In this document: positions 1 to 6,284 of the stretch, piece after piece
How positions within the stretch are numbered: the first letter of the stretch is position 1
How the letters are laid out: every line of letters begins with the position of its first letter
NCBI GenBank assembly: GCA_017555925.1
Contig: JAFZFL010000022.1
Location: 1-6,430 of the forward strand
Length of the DNA stretch: 6,430 bases
From: Bacteroidales bacterium
GTDB lineage: Bacteria; Bacteroidota; Bacteroidia; Bacteroidales; UBA932
Direction: 5' to 3'
The notes under the pieces: generated by a model
The model's input: only the letters and a program-made list of their open reading frames with translations
Database searches by the model: none
Told to the model about the DNA's origin: nothing
Position numbers and translations under genes: made by a program

Positions 1-150
1 ACAATTGTTAGAGATCAAAGCATTGACGAGCATGACTATGCTGGTGCAACCAGACAAGAGATTACTTGGAATGACCACAGAATAGTACTTCCAATCTCTG
101 ATACAGAGAGAAGTATTTATCCTGAACTTCAACAAAACCCTGGCTATTAA
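1..150 (+). CDS. SusD/RagB-family outer-membrane lipoprotein, C-terminal end only (partial)
   Basis: Frame 1 of the plus strand is open from the left edge to a TAA at 148-150 and encodes the last 49 residues of a protein that starts outside the window. The end, RIVLPISDTERSIYPELQ followed by QNPGY, matches the characteristic C-terminus of SusD/RagB proteins (LPIP..E...NP.L.QNPGY). Members of this family are surface lipoproteins that bind glycans or other nutrients and work with a SusC-type TonB-dependent transporter, normally encoded just upstream. The substrate cannot be inferred from this fragment. A strong terminator 28 bases after the stop suggests this is the last gene of its transcription unit. 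The family call rests on the tail signature alone, but that signature is distinctive. Confidence 0.82.
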   Translation, partial: TIVRDQSIDEHDYAGATRQEITWNDHRIVLPISDTERSIYPELQQNPGY

Positions 151-177
151 TAGAATATTAAAAGCTTAAAATATGCT

Positions 178-210
178 GAGAGCTGGCTCACAAGGCCAGC
201 TCTCTTTTTT
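178..210 (+). terminator. Intrinsic terminator of the SusD-like gene
   Basis: A perfect 10-bp stem (GAGAGCTGGC at 178-187 with GCCAGCTCTC at 195-204) encloses a 7-base loop and is followed directly by six T residues at 205-210. This is a textbook rho-independent terminator in the plus direction, 28 bases after the stop codon at 150. Confidence 0.92.
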
Positions 211-244
211 GTAATACCTGGAACGGAGCAAAAGGCATACAACA

Positions 245-278
245 AACCCCAAAAGTTTTATATCTGACTTTTGGGGTT
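245..278 (-). terminator. Intrinsic terminator of the rnf/TPR operon
   Basis: A perfect 12-bp inverted repeat (AACCCCAAAAGT at 245-256 with ACTTTTGGGGTT at 267-278) encloses a 10-base AT-rich loop. Read on the minus strand, the GGGGTT arm continues into the T-rich TGTTGT. It lies 47 bases past the stop of the small TPR gene, at the point where two converging transcripts would meet. The plus-strand side lacks a good T tract (CATTTG), so I assign it to the minus strand, although the stem could also block stray plus-strand transcription. The rest of the 151-325 gap shows no coding signal. Confidence 0.75.
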
Positions 279-325
279 CATTTGAATTAAATTCCAGCCT
301 TATCTATATAAATAATTGCTATCGT

Positions 326-625
326 TTAGGCATTTAGAAAATCAACATTTCTAAAATTAAGTATTTCATAAATTCCTTCTATTGCAGTTGCTGCAGGCCC
401 TGTAGGGTCAATCATTTTTGCCTTATTGAAGGCATTGATTGCATCACCCCAAAGCTGCTGTCTTCTGTAAATTCCACCCAACAGATACCAGGCATAAGCA
501 TTTTTTGGCTCTCTCTCCAATAGATTGTGAAGCTCTGTGTAAGCCTCTTCCAACCTGCCTTCACGTAGAAGCGCCTCAATCTCCAATGTTGTAAGAATTT
601 GTGATATTGTCTTATTTTTTGTCAT
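326..625 (-). CDS. Small tetratricopeptide-repeat (TPR) protein
   Basis: A 99-residue soluble protein with no signal peptide or membrane segment. Residues about 13-80 form two TPR-like helical pairs. The first has ALLREGRLEEAYTELHNLLEREPKN (roughly 18-42, given here in outline only), the second has AWYLLGGIYRRQQLWGDAI followed by NAFNKAKMIDP (about 45-74). Both show the W/L-G-Y-A-P spacing of TPR units. The tail, IYEILNFRNVDFLNA, resembles the end of a family of small Bacteroidetes TPR proteins. The start is ATG at 625, 49 nt after the rnfA stop, with no obvious promoter or terminator between, so it is probably cotranscribed as the last gene of the rnf operon. TPRs bind proteins; the partner is unknown, and a link to Rnf assembly is only suggested by position. 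Confidence 0.85.
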   Translation of the reverse strand: MTKNKTISQILTTLEIEALLREGRLEEAYTELHNLLEREPKNAYAWYLLGGIYRRQQLWGDAINAFNKAKMIDPTGPAATAIEGIYEILNFRNVDFLNA

Positions 626-674
626 ACTTAATTATTATAGTATAGTCTCATTTCTAACTTTATTGCACATGTCA

Positions 675-1273
675 TTATACCAGACCCGAGAATCCCATAA
701 ATGCCATAGCAAGGATACCTGCAGTAATCAAAGCAATTGGAATACCTTTAAATGCTTTAGGAACATTTGAAAGCTCCATTTGTTCTCTCAAACCGGCAAA
801 TAATACCATTGCCAAACCAAATCCCAATGCACTTGCAATAGCATATACTACAGACTCTGCAAGGTTCAAATAGTGAGCATCGCCGCCAAAGTAAACTCTT
901 TTGAAACTACAAGAATTGCAACTCCAAGAACAGCACAGTTTGTGGTAATCAAAGGCAAGAAAATACCCAATGCCTGATATAGTGCAGGGCTTATTTTCTT
1001 AAGAATAATCTCTACCATCTGAACTAATGCTGCAATTACAAGGATAAATGCAATAGTTTGCATGAATTCTATTCCAAGAGGAACCAATAGGTAGTATTGT
1101 ACCAAATAAGTAACAAGTGTTGCCACTGCCATAACAAAGCAAACTGCACCCGACATACCAACCGCAGTAGAAACCTTATTGGATACTCCTAAAAACGGAC
1201 AACATCCCAAAAATTGCGCTAAAAGTATGTTGTTTACAAATACGGCAGATATAATAATAATTATATATTCCAT
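675..1273 (-). pseudogene. rnfA: Rnf complex membrane subunit RnfA, split by a frameshift
   Basis: RnfA is a polytopic inner-membrane subunit which with RnfE forms the ion-translocating core and binds a shared [2Fe-2S] cluster. The first frame (ATG at 1273, TGA at 866-868) gives 135 residues. Residues 1-127 are normal RnfA, with FLGCCPFLG (cluster Cys25) and ITTNCAVLG (Cys113). The conserved rest (AESVVYAIASALGFG to the final AFMGFSGLV, two helices) lies in the -1 frame and ends at the TAA at 675-677. The last residues of the first frame, TLAAMLTI, do not continue as RnfA. Removing 26 nt at the break gives 190 residues, the usual family length; adding one base gives 199. As written, the product would lose its last two membrane helices. 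Gaps of 18 nt to rnfE and 49 nt to the TPR gene place it in the operon. The RnfA identity is very sure; whether the break is real is not. Confidence 0.93.
859..892 (-). other. Frame-breaking extra segment within rnfA
   Basis: On the minus strand, the codons for Lys-Glu-Phe (ending at 893) should run almost directly into Asn/Thr-Leu-Ala-Glu-Ser-Val. Instead there are 26 extra bases. The boundary is ambiguous because similar octamers, ACTTTGGC (892-885) and AACCTTGC (866-859), flank the segment: deleting 867-892 gives KEFNLAESV, and deleting 859-884 gives KEFTLAESV. The segment contains GGCGGCGATGC, more GC-rich than its surroundings. It can also be read in the downstream frame as YFGGDAHYL if one T is missing from the TTT at 893-895. 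The frame-0 stop TGA (868-866) overlaps a TTG codon (869-867) of the second frame. Confidence 0.7.
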
Positions 1274-1291
1274 AATTCAATTTTTTTAAGT

Positions 1292-1873
1292 TTATTTTTT
1301 AGTTGCTTTGTTAAACAATACCATAAGGTAACCTAATACAAGGAATGCACCTGGAGCAAGGACAAATGCCAACATACCATCGCCCTCTACAAGTTTGTTT
1401 CCGAATACCGACAAACCTCCCAAGAGTTCTCTTACAAAACCAATTACTGTCAAGGATACTGTAAAACCTAGTCCAATACCAATTCCGTCAAGTGCAGAAT
1501 CCAATACCGAACTCTTACAAGCAAAAGCCTCTGCCCTACCCAATACAATACAGTTAACCACAATTAGCGGAATAAACAGGCCTAATGTCTGATACAAAGA
1601 TGGGACATAAGCCTGCATAACAAACTGAAGAACAGTTACCAATGCAGCAATAACTACAATGTAGCTCGGGATTTTAACCTTTGAAGGAATAAGTGGGGCA
1701 ATTGCTGAAATTACCATATTTGACAAAATCAACACAAATGTTGTTGCCAAACCCATACCCATACCATTGATTGCCGATGTTGTAGTACCCAATGTAGGAC
1801 ACATACCCAAAACCAATACGAATGTAGGGTTTTCCTTAATTATACCTTTTAATATCAAACTTAACTTACTCAT
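1292..1873 (-). CDS. rnfE: Rnf complex membrane subunit RnfE
   Basis: RnfE is the partner of RnfA in the inner-membrane core of the Rnf ferredoxin:NAD oxidoreductase. The 193-residue product begins MSKLSLILKGIIKENPTFV and has about six hydrophobic helices. Cys25 in LGMCPTLG and Cys108 in VVNCIVLGRAEAFA are the positions expected to bind the [2Fe-2S] cluster together with the RnfA cysteines. The frame is open upstream to an ATG at 1900, but the extra nine residues (MRVRRLKTN) are basic, overlap the end of rnfG, and are not part of the usual RnfE start, so I chose the ATG at 1873. That start sits one base after the rnfG TAA (TAATATG), which suggests coupled translation. An AGGAGG lies 12 nt upstream but is also the coding sequence for the rnfG end. 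Length is normal for the family. Confidence 0.95.
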   Translation of the reverse strand: MSKLSLILKGIIKENPTFVLVLGMCPTLGTTTSAINGMGMGLATTFVLILSNMVISAIAPLIPSKVKIPSYIVVIAALVTVLQFVMQAYVPSLYQTLGLFIPLIVVNCIVLGRAEAFACKSSVLDSALDGIGIGLGFTVSLTVIGFVRELLGGLSVFGNKLVEGDGMLAFVLAPGAFLVLGYLMVLFNKATKK

Positions 1874-1874
1874 A

Positions 1875-2525
1875 TTAGTTTTGAGCCTCCTCACTCGCAT
1901 TTGCAGCCTCCTGAACCGGTTGTTCAGCAGCCTCTGCCTTTACGTTATTTTTATTTGCTTCACAAAATGCTTTGTATGCATTCTCAATAACATCGCAAAA
2001 AGCTCTTGATGTAATTGTAGAGGCAGTAATTGCGTCAATATCACCACCATCTTTCTTTACATACATCTTGAAGTTTGGATCACCAGGATTTACACCCTCA
2101 AATTGTGTTACAAAATGGCTTTGACCATCATCAATCTTAGCACCAAGGCCAGGTGTCTCTGCATGTGAAATAACAGATGTCTTAACAAGTGAACCATCTG
2201 GTTTGAAACCTACCATCAAGGTAATATTTCCACCAAAACCTTTTGAAGATGATGCCTCAATTGCATAACCCACAATCTCACCACCCATCTTTGCAGGATA
2301 GATATTTGATTTTTTACCGTCAACCTCAACTGTAAACATTTCAGATGAAGGAGCGTTGTCAAATTCAGGTACAACACCACCAATAGCTCCATTGATCTTT
2401 GCCACATTAGCAGCATCAATAGGCGCTTTTGTTACCGCATAAACACCACCCAAAACTGCAGAAGCAATAAGGCATACTGCGAATAGTGTTACGGACATAT
2501 TTACAAATGTAGATTCCTTTGCCAT
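1875..2525 (-). CDS. rnfG: Rnf complex flavoprotein subunit RnfG
   Basis: RnfG carries a covalently bound FMN on a domain outside the inner membrane and passes electrons within Rnf. The 216-residue protein has one N-terminal membrane anchor (about 9-31) and then an FMN-binding domain. HAETPGLGAKI (121-131) is the conserved signature of RnfG/NqrC. The flavinylation motif is at 163-173, DIDAITASTIT, with Thr170 as the expected FMN attachment site; the usual (S/T)GAT core appears here as TAST. The C-terminal 30 residues are a polar Ala/Glu-rich tail (AEAAEQPVQEAANASEEAQ) beyond the conserved domain. Its ATG shares one base with the rnfD stop (TAATG) and has a good ribosome-binding site. No apbE-type flavin transferase gene, which would be needed to attach FMN, is in this window. 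Confidence 0.96.
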   Translation of the reverse strand: MAKESTFVNMSVTLFAVCLIASAVLGGVYAVTKAPIDAANVAKINGAIGGVVPEFDNAPSSEMFTVEVDGKKSNIYPAKMGGEIVGYAIEASSSKGFGGNITLMVGFKPDGSLVKTSVISHAETPGLGAKIDDGQSHFVTQFEGVNPGDPNFKMYVKKDGGDIDAITASTITSRAFCDVIENAYKAFCEANKNNVKAEAAEQPVQEAANASEEAQN

Positions 2526-3520
2526 TATTTTGCCTCCTTTGCGAATCTTTTAGGTTTAACATACATATTGATAAGAGGAACTGTTGCATTCATAATCAGA
2601 ATTGCAAATGAAATTCCTTCTGGATATGCGCCAAACTCACGGATAAGAATAGTTATAATACCAATACCTACACCAAAGATTATCATACCCTTCTCACTCA
2701 TAGGAGATGTAACATAATCAGTTGCCATAAAGATTGAGCCCAACAACATACCACCAGTCAGTAAGTTGAAAACAGGATCTGTAAATTGTTCAGGATTACA
2801 TAGCCATAGAATACCTGAAAATACAAATACAGTAGCCCATATTGAAAGTGTAATATGAGGTTTGATTACGCGTCTTACAAGAAGGTAAACAAATCCCAAA
2901 AGTAAAGCTATAGCAGAAATCTCACCGGCAGAACCAACTCTTGCAAACAACAGCTGAGAGTATGACAATGACGGATTTTGAGCAAAAATCTCACTTATAG
3001 GTGTACCTGCAGCTACAGCCTCTTTAACCAAAGCCAAAGGAGTTGCACCCGAAGCAGCATCAAGTGATGCGCCAAAGAAAGATGCCGGAGCTGTCCAATC
3101 TGTCATTAGGACAGGGAATGAAACCAATAGGAACACACGACCTACCAACGCTGGGTTGAACAGGTTCTGTCCCAAGCCGCCAAATGTCATTTTAGCCACT
3201 CCAATAGCTACAATTGCACCAATTACCATAAGCCACCAAGGTGAATTAGGCGGCAAGTTGAGAGCAAGAAGCAGACCGGTAAGTGCTGCAGAATAGTCAC
3301 AAATTGTACATTTGCCTTTTAGAAGGAATTTCTGGATAAGAAATTCAACCAACATACAAGAAATCACGCCAACCAAGACCAATTTGATTGCCGAGAATCC
3401 AAAGTAATATATTGAAACCGCAACTGCAGGGAGCAATGCTATGATCACATCCCTCATCAAGTTTCTGGTATTTTCCTTTCCGTGGATATGCGGAGAAGGT
3501 GATACAAGCAGTTTTTTCAT
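2525..3520 (-). CDS. rnfD: Rnf complex membrane flavoprotein subunit RnfD
   Basis: RnfD is a multi-helix inner-membrane subunit with covalent FMN that takes part in electron transfer and ion movement in Rnf. The 331-residue product has many hydrophobic segments (about 24-65, 76-110, 125-140, 200-217, 225-241, 252-266, 278-293, 303-318). Family signatures are CTICDYSAALTGLLLALNLP (71-90), GGLGQNLFNPALVGRVF (114-130) and MATDYVTSPMSEKG (265-278). ASGATPLAL at 156-164 contains the SGAT flavinylation motif, with Thr160 as the FMN-bearing residue. The start is ATG at 3520, 28 nt after rnfC; the stop overlaps the rnfG ATG by one base. Length is typical and no defect is visible. Confidence 0.97.
   Translation of the reverse strand: MKKLLVSPSPHIHGKENTRNLMRDVIIALLPAVAVSIYYFGFSAIKLVLVGVISCMLVEFLIQKFLLKGKCTICDYSAALTGLLLALNLPPNSPWWLMVIGAIVAIGVAKMTFGGLGQNLFNPALVGRVFLLVSFPVLMTDWTAPASFFGASLDAASGATPLALVKEAVAAGTPISEIFAQNPSLSYSQLLFARVGSAGEISAIALLLGFVYLLVRRVIKPHITLSIWATVFVFSGILWLCNPEQFTDPVFNLLTGGMLLGSIFMATDYVTSPMSEKGMIIFGVGIGIITILIREFGAYPEGISFAILIMNATVPLINMYVKPKRFAKEAK
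2533..2538 (-). promoter_or_regulatory. Shine-Dalgarno site for rnfG
   Basis: AGGAGG on the minus strand lies 7 nt upstream of the rnfG ATG at 2525, inside the last codons of rnfD. Together with the TAATG overlap it supports the start chosen and coupled translation. The other rnf genes, except rnfE, have only AT-rich leaders without such a site. Confidence 0.7.
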
Positions 3521-3548
3521 TCTTAGTTATTTAAATTAGCATTAATTG

Positions 3549-4880
3549 TTATTTCTTAGGACGGCTACGCATAATTCCCATTACCTTAGCCTTACCAAAT
3601 CTTATACTGTCCAGAAGAGGAATATAAGCAGGACATGTAAACTGACAGCAACCGCACTCTATACAATCATAGACAAAATGAGCCTCGGCATCATCCCAAC
3701 GTGCAGCTTTGCTTAGTTTGTTCAATAGATATGGCTCAAGACCCATAGGACATGCGCTTATACATTTGCCACATCTTATACAATTGCTCTCTTCCTGTCT
3801 CTTTGTCTGCTCTGCAGTCAGATATAGGACAGATGAAGAACCTTTAAGGGTAGGAGCATCTAAATTAGCCATTGCCTTACCCATCATAGGGCCACCGCTT
3901 ATTACTTTAGCTGCATTTTCAGGAATTCCACCAGTCTCCTCTATAATTTTACTGATAGGAGTACCTACTCTATGTTTATAGTTCTTCTGTACATTGCTGC
4001 ACTGGCCGGTTACTGTAAGAATACCCTCAAACAGAGGTTTATTCTTTTGAACAGCCTCATATACAGCCAAAGCAGTACCCACATTCTGTACTACAGCACC
4101 TGTATCAATAGGAAGTCCTTTTGAAGGAACCCTTCTGCCAACTACTGCATCAATCAATTGTTTCTCACCTCCTTGTGGATATTTTTTCTTCAATACCACA
4201 ACTTTAATCTGAGGATATGCAGAAGCGTATCTGTTAAGAATTTCAATTGCTTTTGGCTTATTCTCCTCAATACCAATGAAACCTTGTGTTACATTCAAAG
4301 CCTTCATCATAATTGAAGCACCAATAAGCACCTGCTCCGGCATCTCTACAAGAACTCTATAGTCTGAAGTCAAATATGGCTCACACTCTGCGGCATTTAT
4401 AATCAAGAACTCCGCTTTTTTGCCAGGAGGGGGTGAAAGTTTTACATTTGTAGGGAATGTCGCACCTCCTAAACCCACTACTCCACACTCTTGAATTTTG
4501 GCAATAATCTCTTTAGCATCAAGTTTGATCTCTTTAACTATTGCATCTGAACGGTCAATTGTCTCAACCCACTCATCACCCTCAACAGTAATTACAACTG
4601 CCTTGCAAGGATTACCTGCCAAATCCTTGATTGTATCAATTGCTTTGACTGTACCGCTTACAGAAGAGTGAACCGGAGCAGAAATAAAACCGTTTGCATT
4701 AGCTATAAGCTGACCTACCTTTACTTTATCTCCAACCGCAACTATAGGCTCTGCAGGAGCACCCAGATGTTGCGACATAGAGATATATACTGTTTCAGGA
4801 ATTGGAAAATTCTCAATGGCCGCATCACAAGAGATTTTATTATCTGCTGGATGAACTCCACCTAATGAAAATGTTTTCAT
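3549..4880 (-). CDS. rnfC: Rnf complex NAD(H)-binding Fe-S flavoprotein subunit RnfC
   Basis: RnfC is the peripheral subunit that exchanges electrons with NAD(H) through FMN and two [4Fe-4S] clusters. The 443-residue protein has the RnfC N-terminal domain (start KTFSLGGVHPADNKIS), a glycine-rich nucleotide/FMN-binding region with VVGLGGATFPTNVKLSPP (134-151) and NAAECEPYLTSDYR (162-175), KKYPQGGEKQLI (232-243), and an SLBB-like region ending near SGGPMMG (328-334). Two ferredoxin motifs follow: Cys367, 370, 373, 377 (CIRCGKCISACP) and Cys406, 409, 412, 416 (CIECGCCQFTCP), with one additional Cys411. It is the compact form, without the long Ala-rich C-terminal repeats seen in Escherichia coli RsxC. 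The start is ATG at 4880, 30 nt after rnfB. No signal peptide, as expected for a cytoplasmic-side subunit. Confidence 0.97.
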   Translation of the reverse strand: MKTFSLGGVHPADNKISCDAAIENFPIPETVYISMSQHLGAPAEPIVAVGDKVKVGQLIANANGFISAPVHSSVSGTVKAIDTIKDLAGNPCKAVVITVEGDEWVETIDRSDAIVKEIKLDAKEIIAKIQECGVVGLGGATFPTNVKLSPPPGKKAEFLIINAAECEPYLTSDYRVLVEMPEQVLIGASIMMKALNVTQGFIGIEENKPKAIEILNRYASAYPQIKVVVLKKKYPQGGEKQLIDAVVGRRVPSKGLPIDTGAVVQNVGTALAVYEAVQKNKPLFEGILTVTGQCSNVQKNYKHRVGTPISKIIEETGGIPENAAKVISGGPMMGKAMANLDAPTLKGSSSVLYLTAEQTKRQEESNCIRCGKCISACPMGLEPYLLNKLSKAARWDDAEAHFVYDCIECGCCQFTCPAYIPLLDSIRFGKAKVMGIMRSRPKK

Positions 4881-4910
4881 ATATCTGTTGTTTTTTAATC
4901 TTGTTAGTAT

Positions 4911-5798
4911 TTAAGCCTCTGTTTTCTCTGGTGCTGGGGCAGCAACCGGTGCTGGAGCAGCAGCAGGTTTTGGAGGTCTTGGAGGGAAGTTTACTGCATG
5001 AATTGCACCTGTAGGACACTCTGCCACACACTTGGTACACAATTTACATTTGTTGAAATCTATGTAAGCCACATTGTTTTCAACAGTAATAGCACCAAAT
5101 GGACAAGTCTTGGCACATTTGCCACAACCTATACAAGCTGCCTTACATGCTTTTCTTGCAACGCCACCCTTGTCTTTATTAATACAAGAAACAAAGACTC
5201 TGCGCGATTTAGGGCCTTTGTTCCTCAATTCAATAACACCTTTAGGACAAGCTTTTACACAAGCTCCACAGGCTGTACATTTCTCTTCATCCACAGTTGG
5301 AAGACCGGTTACAGGATCCATGGAAATTGCGCCAAAATTACATGCGTTAGTACAATCACCCTTGCCAAGACATCCAAACTTACATCCGGTATCACCAGCA
5401 TAAAGGGAACTCATAACAGCACAAGAGGCTACGCCATCATAAACATTTGTTTTAGGACGGTTCTCGCAAGTACCTGCACATCTTATAACAGCTACCATAG
5501 GAGCTTTCTCGGCAACTTCAAAGCCTAAAGCTCCAGCAATTTTTTGCATTACAGCGTTACCGCCAACCGGACAATAGAGACTATCCAAGTTCTCGGCCTT
5601 TGTACAAGCCTCCGCAAAGGCTCTACAACCGGCCTGGCCGCAACCACCGCAATTTGCACCGGGCATAAGAGCCTCCACAATGTCAATACGAGGATCCTCT
5701 TCTACCTTGAATTTTTGTGCTACAAAATAAAGCACAACAGCCAGCAATAGACCCAAAAGGCTAAGGCTGACTACGGTAAAAATAATAGTAGTACTCAT
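4911..5798 (-). CDS. rnfB: Rnf complex ferredoxin-type subunit RnfB
   Basis: RnfB is the likely entry point for electrons from reduced ferredoxin. The 295-residue protein has one N-terminal membrane helix (about 5-27), then the Rnf-type Fe-S domain with GANCGGCGQAGCRAFAEAC (48-65) and Cys76. A central region has CAGTC (107-111), Cys126, and CLGKGDCTNACNFGAI (143-158). Three regular ferredoxin motifs follow: Cys174/177/180/184, Cys222/225/228/232 and Cys251/254/257/261. This cysteine content is well above that of the short proteobacterial RnfB and agrees with the long, multi-cluster type found in Bacteroidetes and clostridia. The protein ends in a Pro/Ala-rich tail (PPRPPKPAAAPAPVAAPAP) that is probably disordered. 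It starts at ATG 5798, 22 nt after rseC, and leads the structural Rnf genes. Confidence 0.97.
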   Translation of the reverse strand: MSTTIIFTVVSLSLLGLLLAVVLYFVAQKFKVEEDPRIDIVEALMPGANCGGCGQAGCRAFAEACTKAENLDSLYCPVGGNAVMQKIAGALGFEVAEKAPMVAVIRCAGTCENRPKTNVYDGVASCAVMSSLYAGDTGCKFGCLGKGDCTNACNFGAISMDPVTGLPTVDEEKCTACGACVKACPKGVIELRNKGPKSRRVFVSCINKDKGGVARKACKAACIGCGKCAKTCPFGAITVENNVAYIDFNKCKLCTKCVAECPTGAIHAVNFPPRPPKPAAAPAPVAAPAPEKTEA

Positions 5799-5820
5799 TA
5801 AAATTTAAGTTTATTGATAT

Positions 5821-6249
5821 TTAGTGTTTCTTTTCAATAGCAAATACAAACTCCTTGGCGAGTCTGTCCCTGAACATATATACTCCCAAATAGTAAATGC
5901 ACACACCAACTGCCGCAATAAGACCAGAGGCCAATTCCCCAAAGTTTAAATATGACAAAGATAATAATAAAATCATTAAAATAATCAAAGGAATTACATA
6001 AGAAATCCATACGGCACGCAGTCCAAGTCTCTTTTTCATAACAACTAGAACCTCCTCTCCCACTTCAAACTCATCATAAATGGTACGCGCTATTTTTATC
6101 TGCTTCACAGACATGTCACTCATAGTGCAGGCCGACTTCGCATGACAAGCCGCACACATAGACTTATTTAGTATTTCTACACATATATCACTCGAAGTTA
6201 TTGGAGTAACCACTCCTTCGTGATCAACTGTGTTTCTGTTCCTACTCAT
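5821..6249 (-). CDS. rseC: RseC/MucC-family membrane protein
   Basis: A 142-residue protein of the SoxR-reducing/RseC (MucC) family. Visible features are an N-terminal cytoplasmic domain with a cysteine cluster CAACHAKSAC (Cys32, 35, 41), a basic stretch KKRLGLRA, and two membrane helices at about 80-100 and 106-125. In Escherichia coli RseC acts with the RsxABCDGE complex (the Rnf homologue) in reducing SoxR, and also influences sigma-E control. Its location as the first gene before rnfB, 22 nt away, supports a role tied to Rnf, perhaps in assembly, cluster delivery or redox sensing; that part is inference. The start is ATG at 6249. The 35-nt spacer between it and the upstream gene is AT-rich, and I find no convincing Bacteroidetes-type promoter (TTTG and TAnnTTTG) in it. 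Confidence 0.9.
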   Translation of the reverse strand: MSRNRNTVDHEGVVTPITSSDICVEILNKSMCAACHAKSACTMSDMSVKQIKIARTIYDEFEVGEEVLVVMKKRLGLRAVWISYVIPLIILMILLLSLSYLNFGELASGLIAAVGVCIYYLGVYMFRDRLAKEFVFAIEKKH

Positions 6250-6284
6250 CTGATTTATATTTAAATATTTATTTGATTTCCTGT

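Noticed and set aside
675..869. The 64-residue frame as an independent small membrane protein
   Set aside because: Its sequence is plainly the last third of RnfA, with a TTG start overlapping the stop of the front part; treated as a piece of the broken gene.
1874..1900. Longer rnfE start at ATG 1900 (nine extra residues)
   Set aside because: It overlaps the coding end of rnfG, adds a basic stretch absent from the usual RnfE start, and the ATG at 1873 fits the family and the rnfG stop.
2216..2419. Minus-strand 67-codon frame inside rnfG
   Set aside because: An alternative frame within the conserved RnfG FMN domain; Leu/Met-rich shadow without its own start signals.
3709..3981. Plus-strand open frame opposite rnfC
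   Set aside because: Antisense to a conserved ferredoxin-motif region of RnfC, with no family resemblance of its own.
4911..5000. Possible nucleotide repeat of GCTGGAGCAGCAGCAGG type
   Set aside because: Explained by Ala/Pro codons of the RnfB tail; not a tandem repeat array or mobile element.
4998..5528. Plus-strand 176-codon open frame opposite rnfB
   Set aside because: It is antisense to a clear, fully conserved RnfB; its Cys/Thr-rich composition is a shadow of the ferredoxin motifs.
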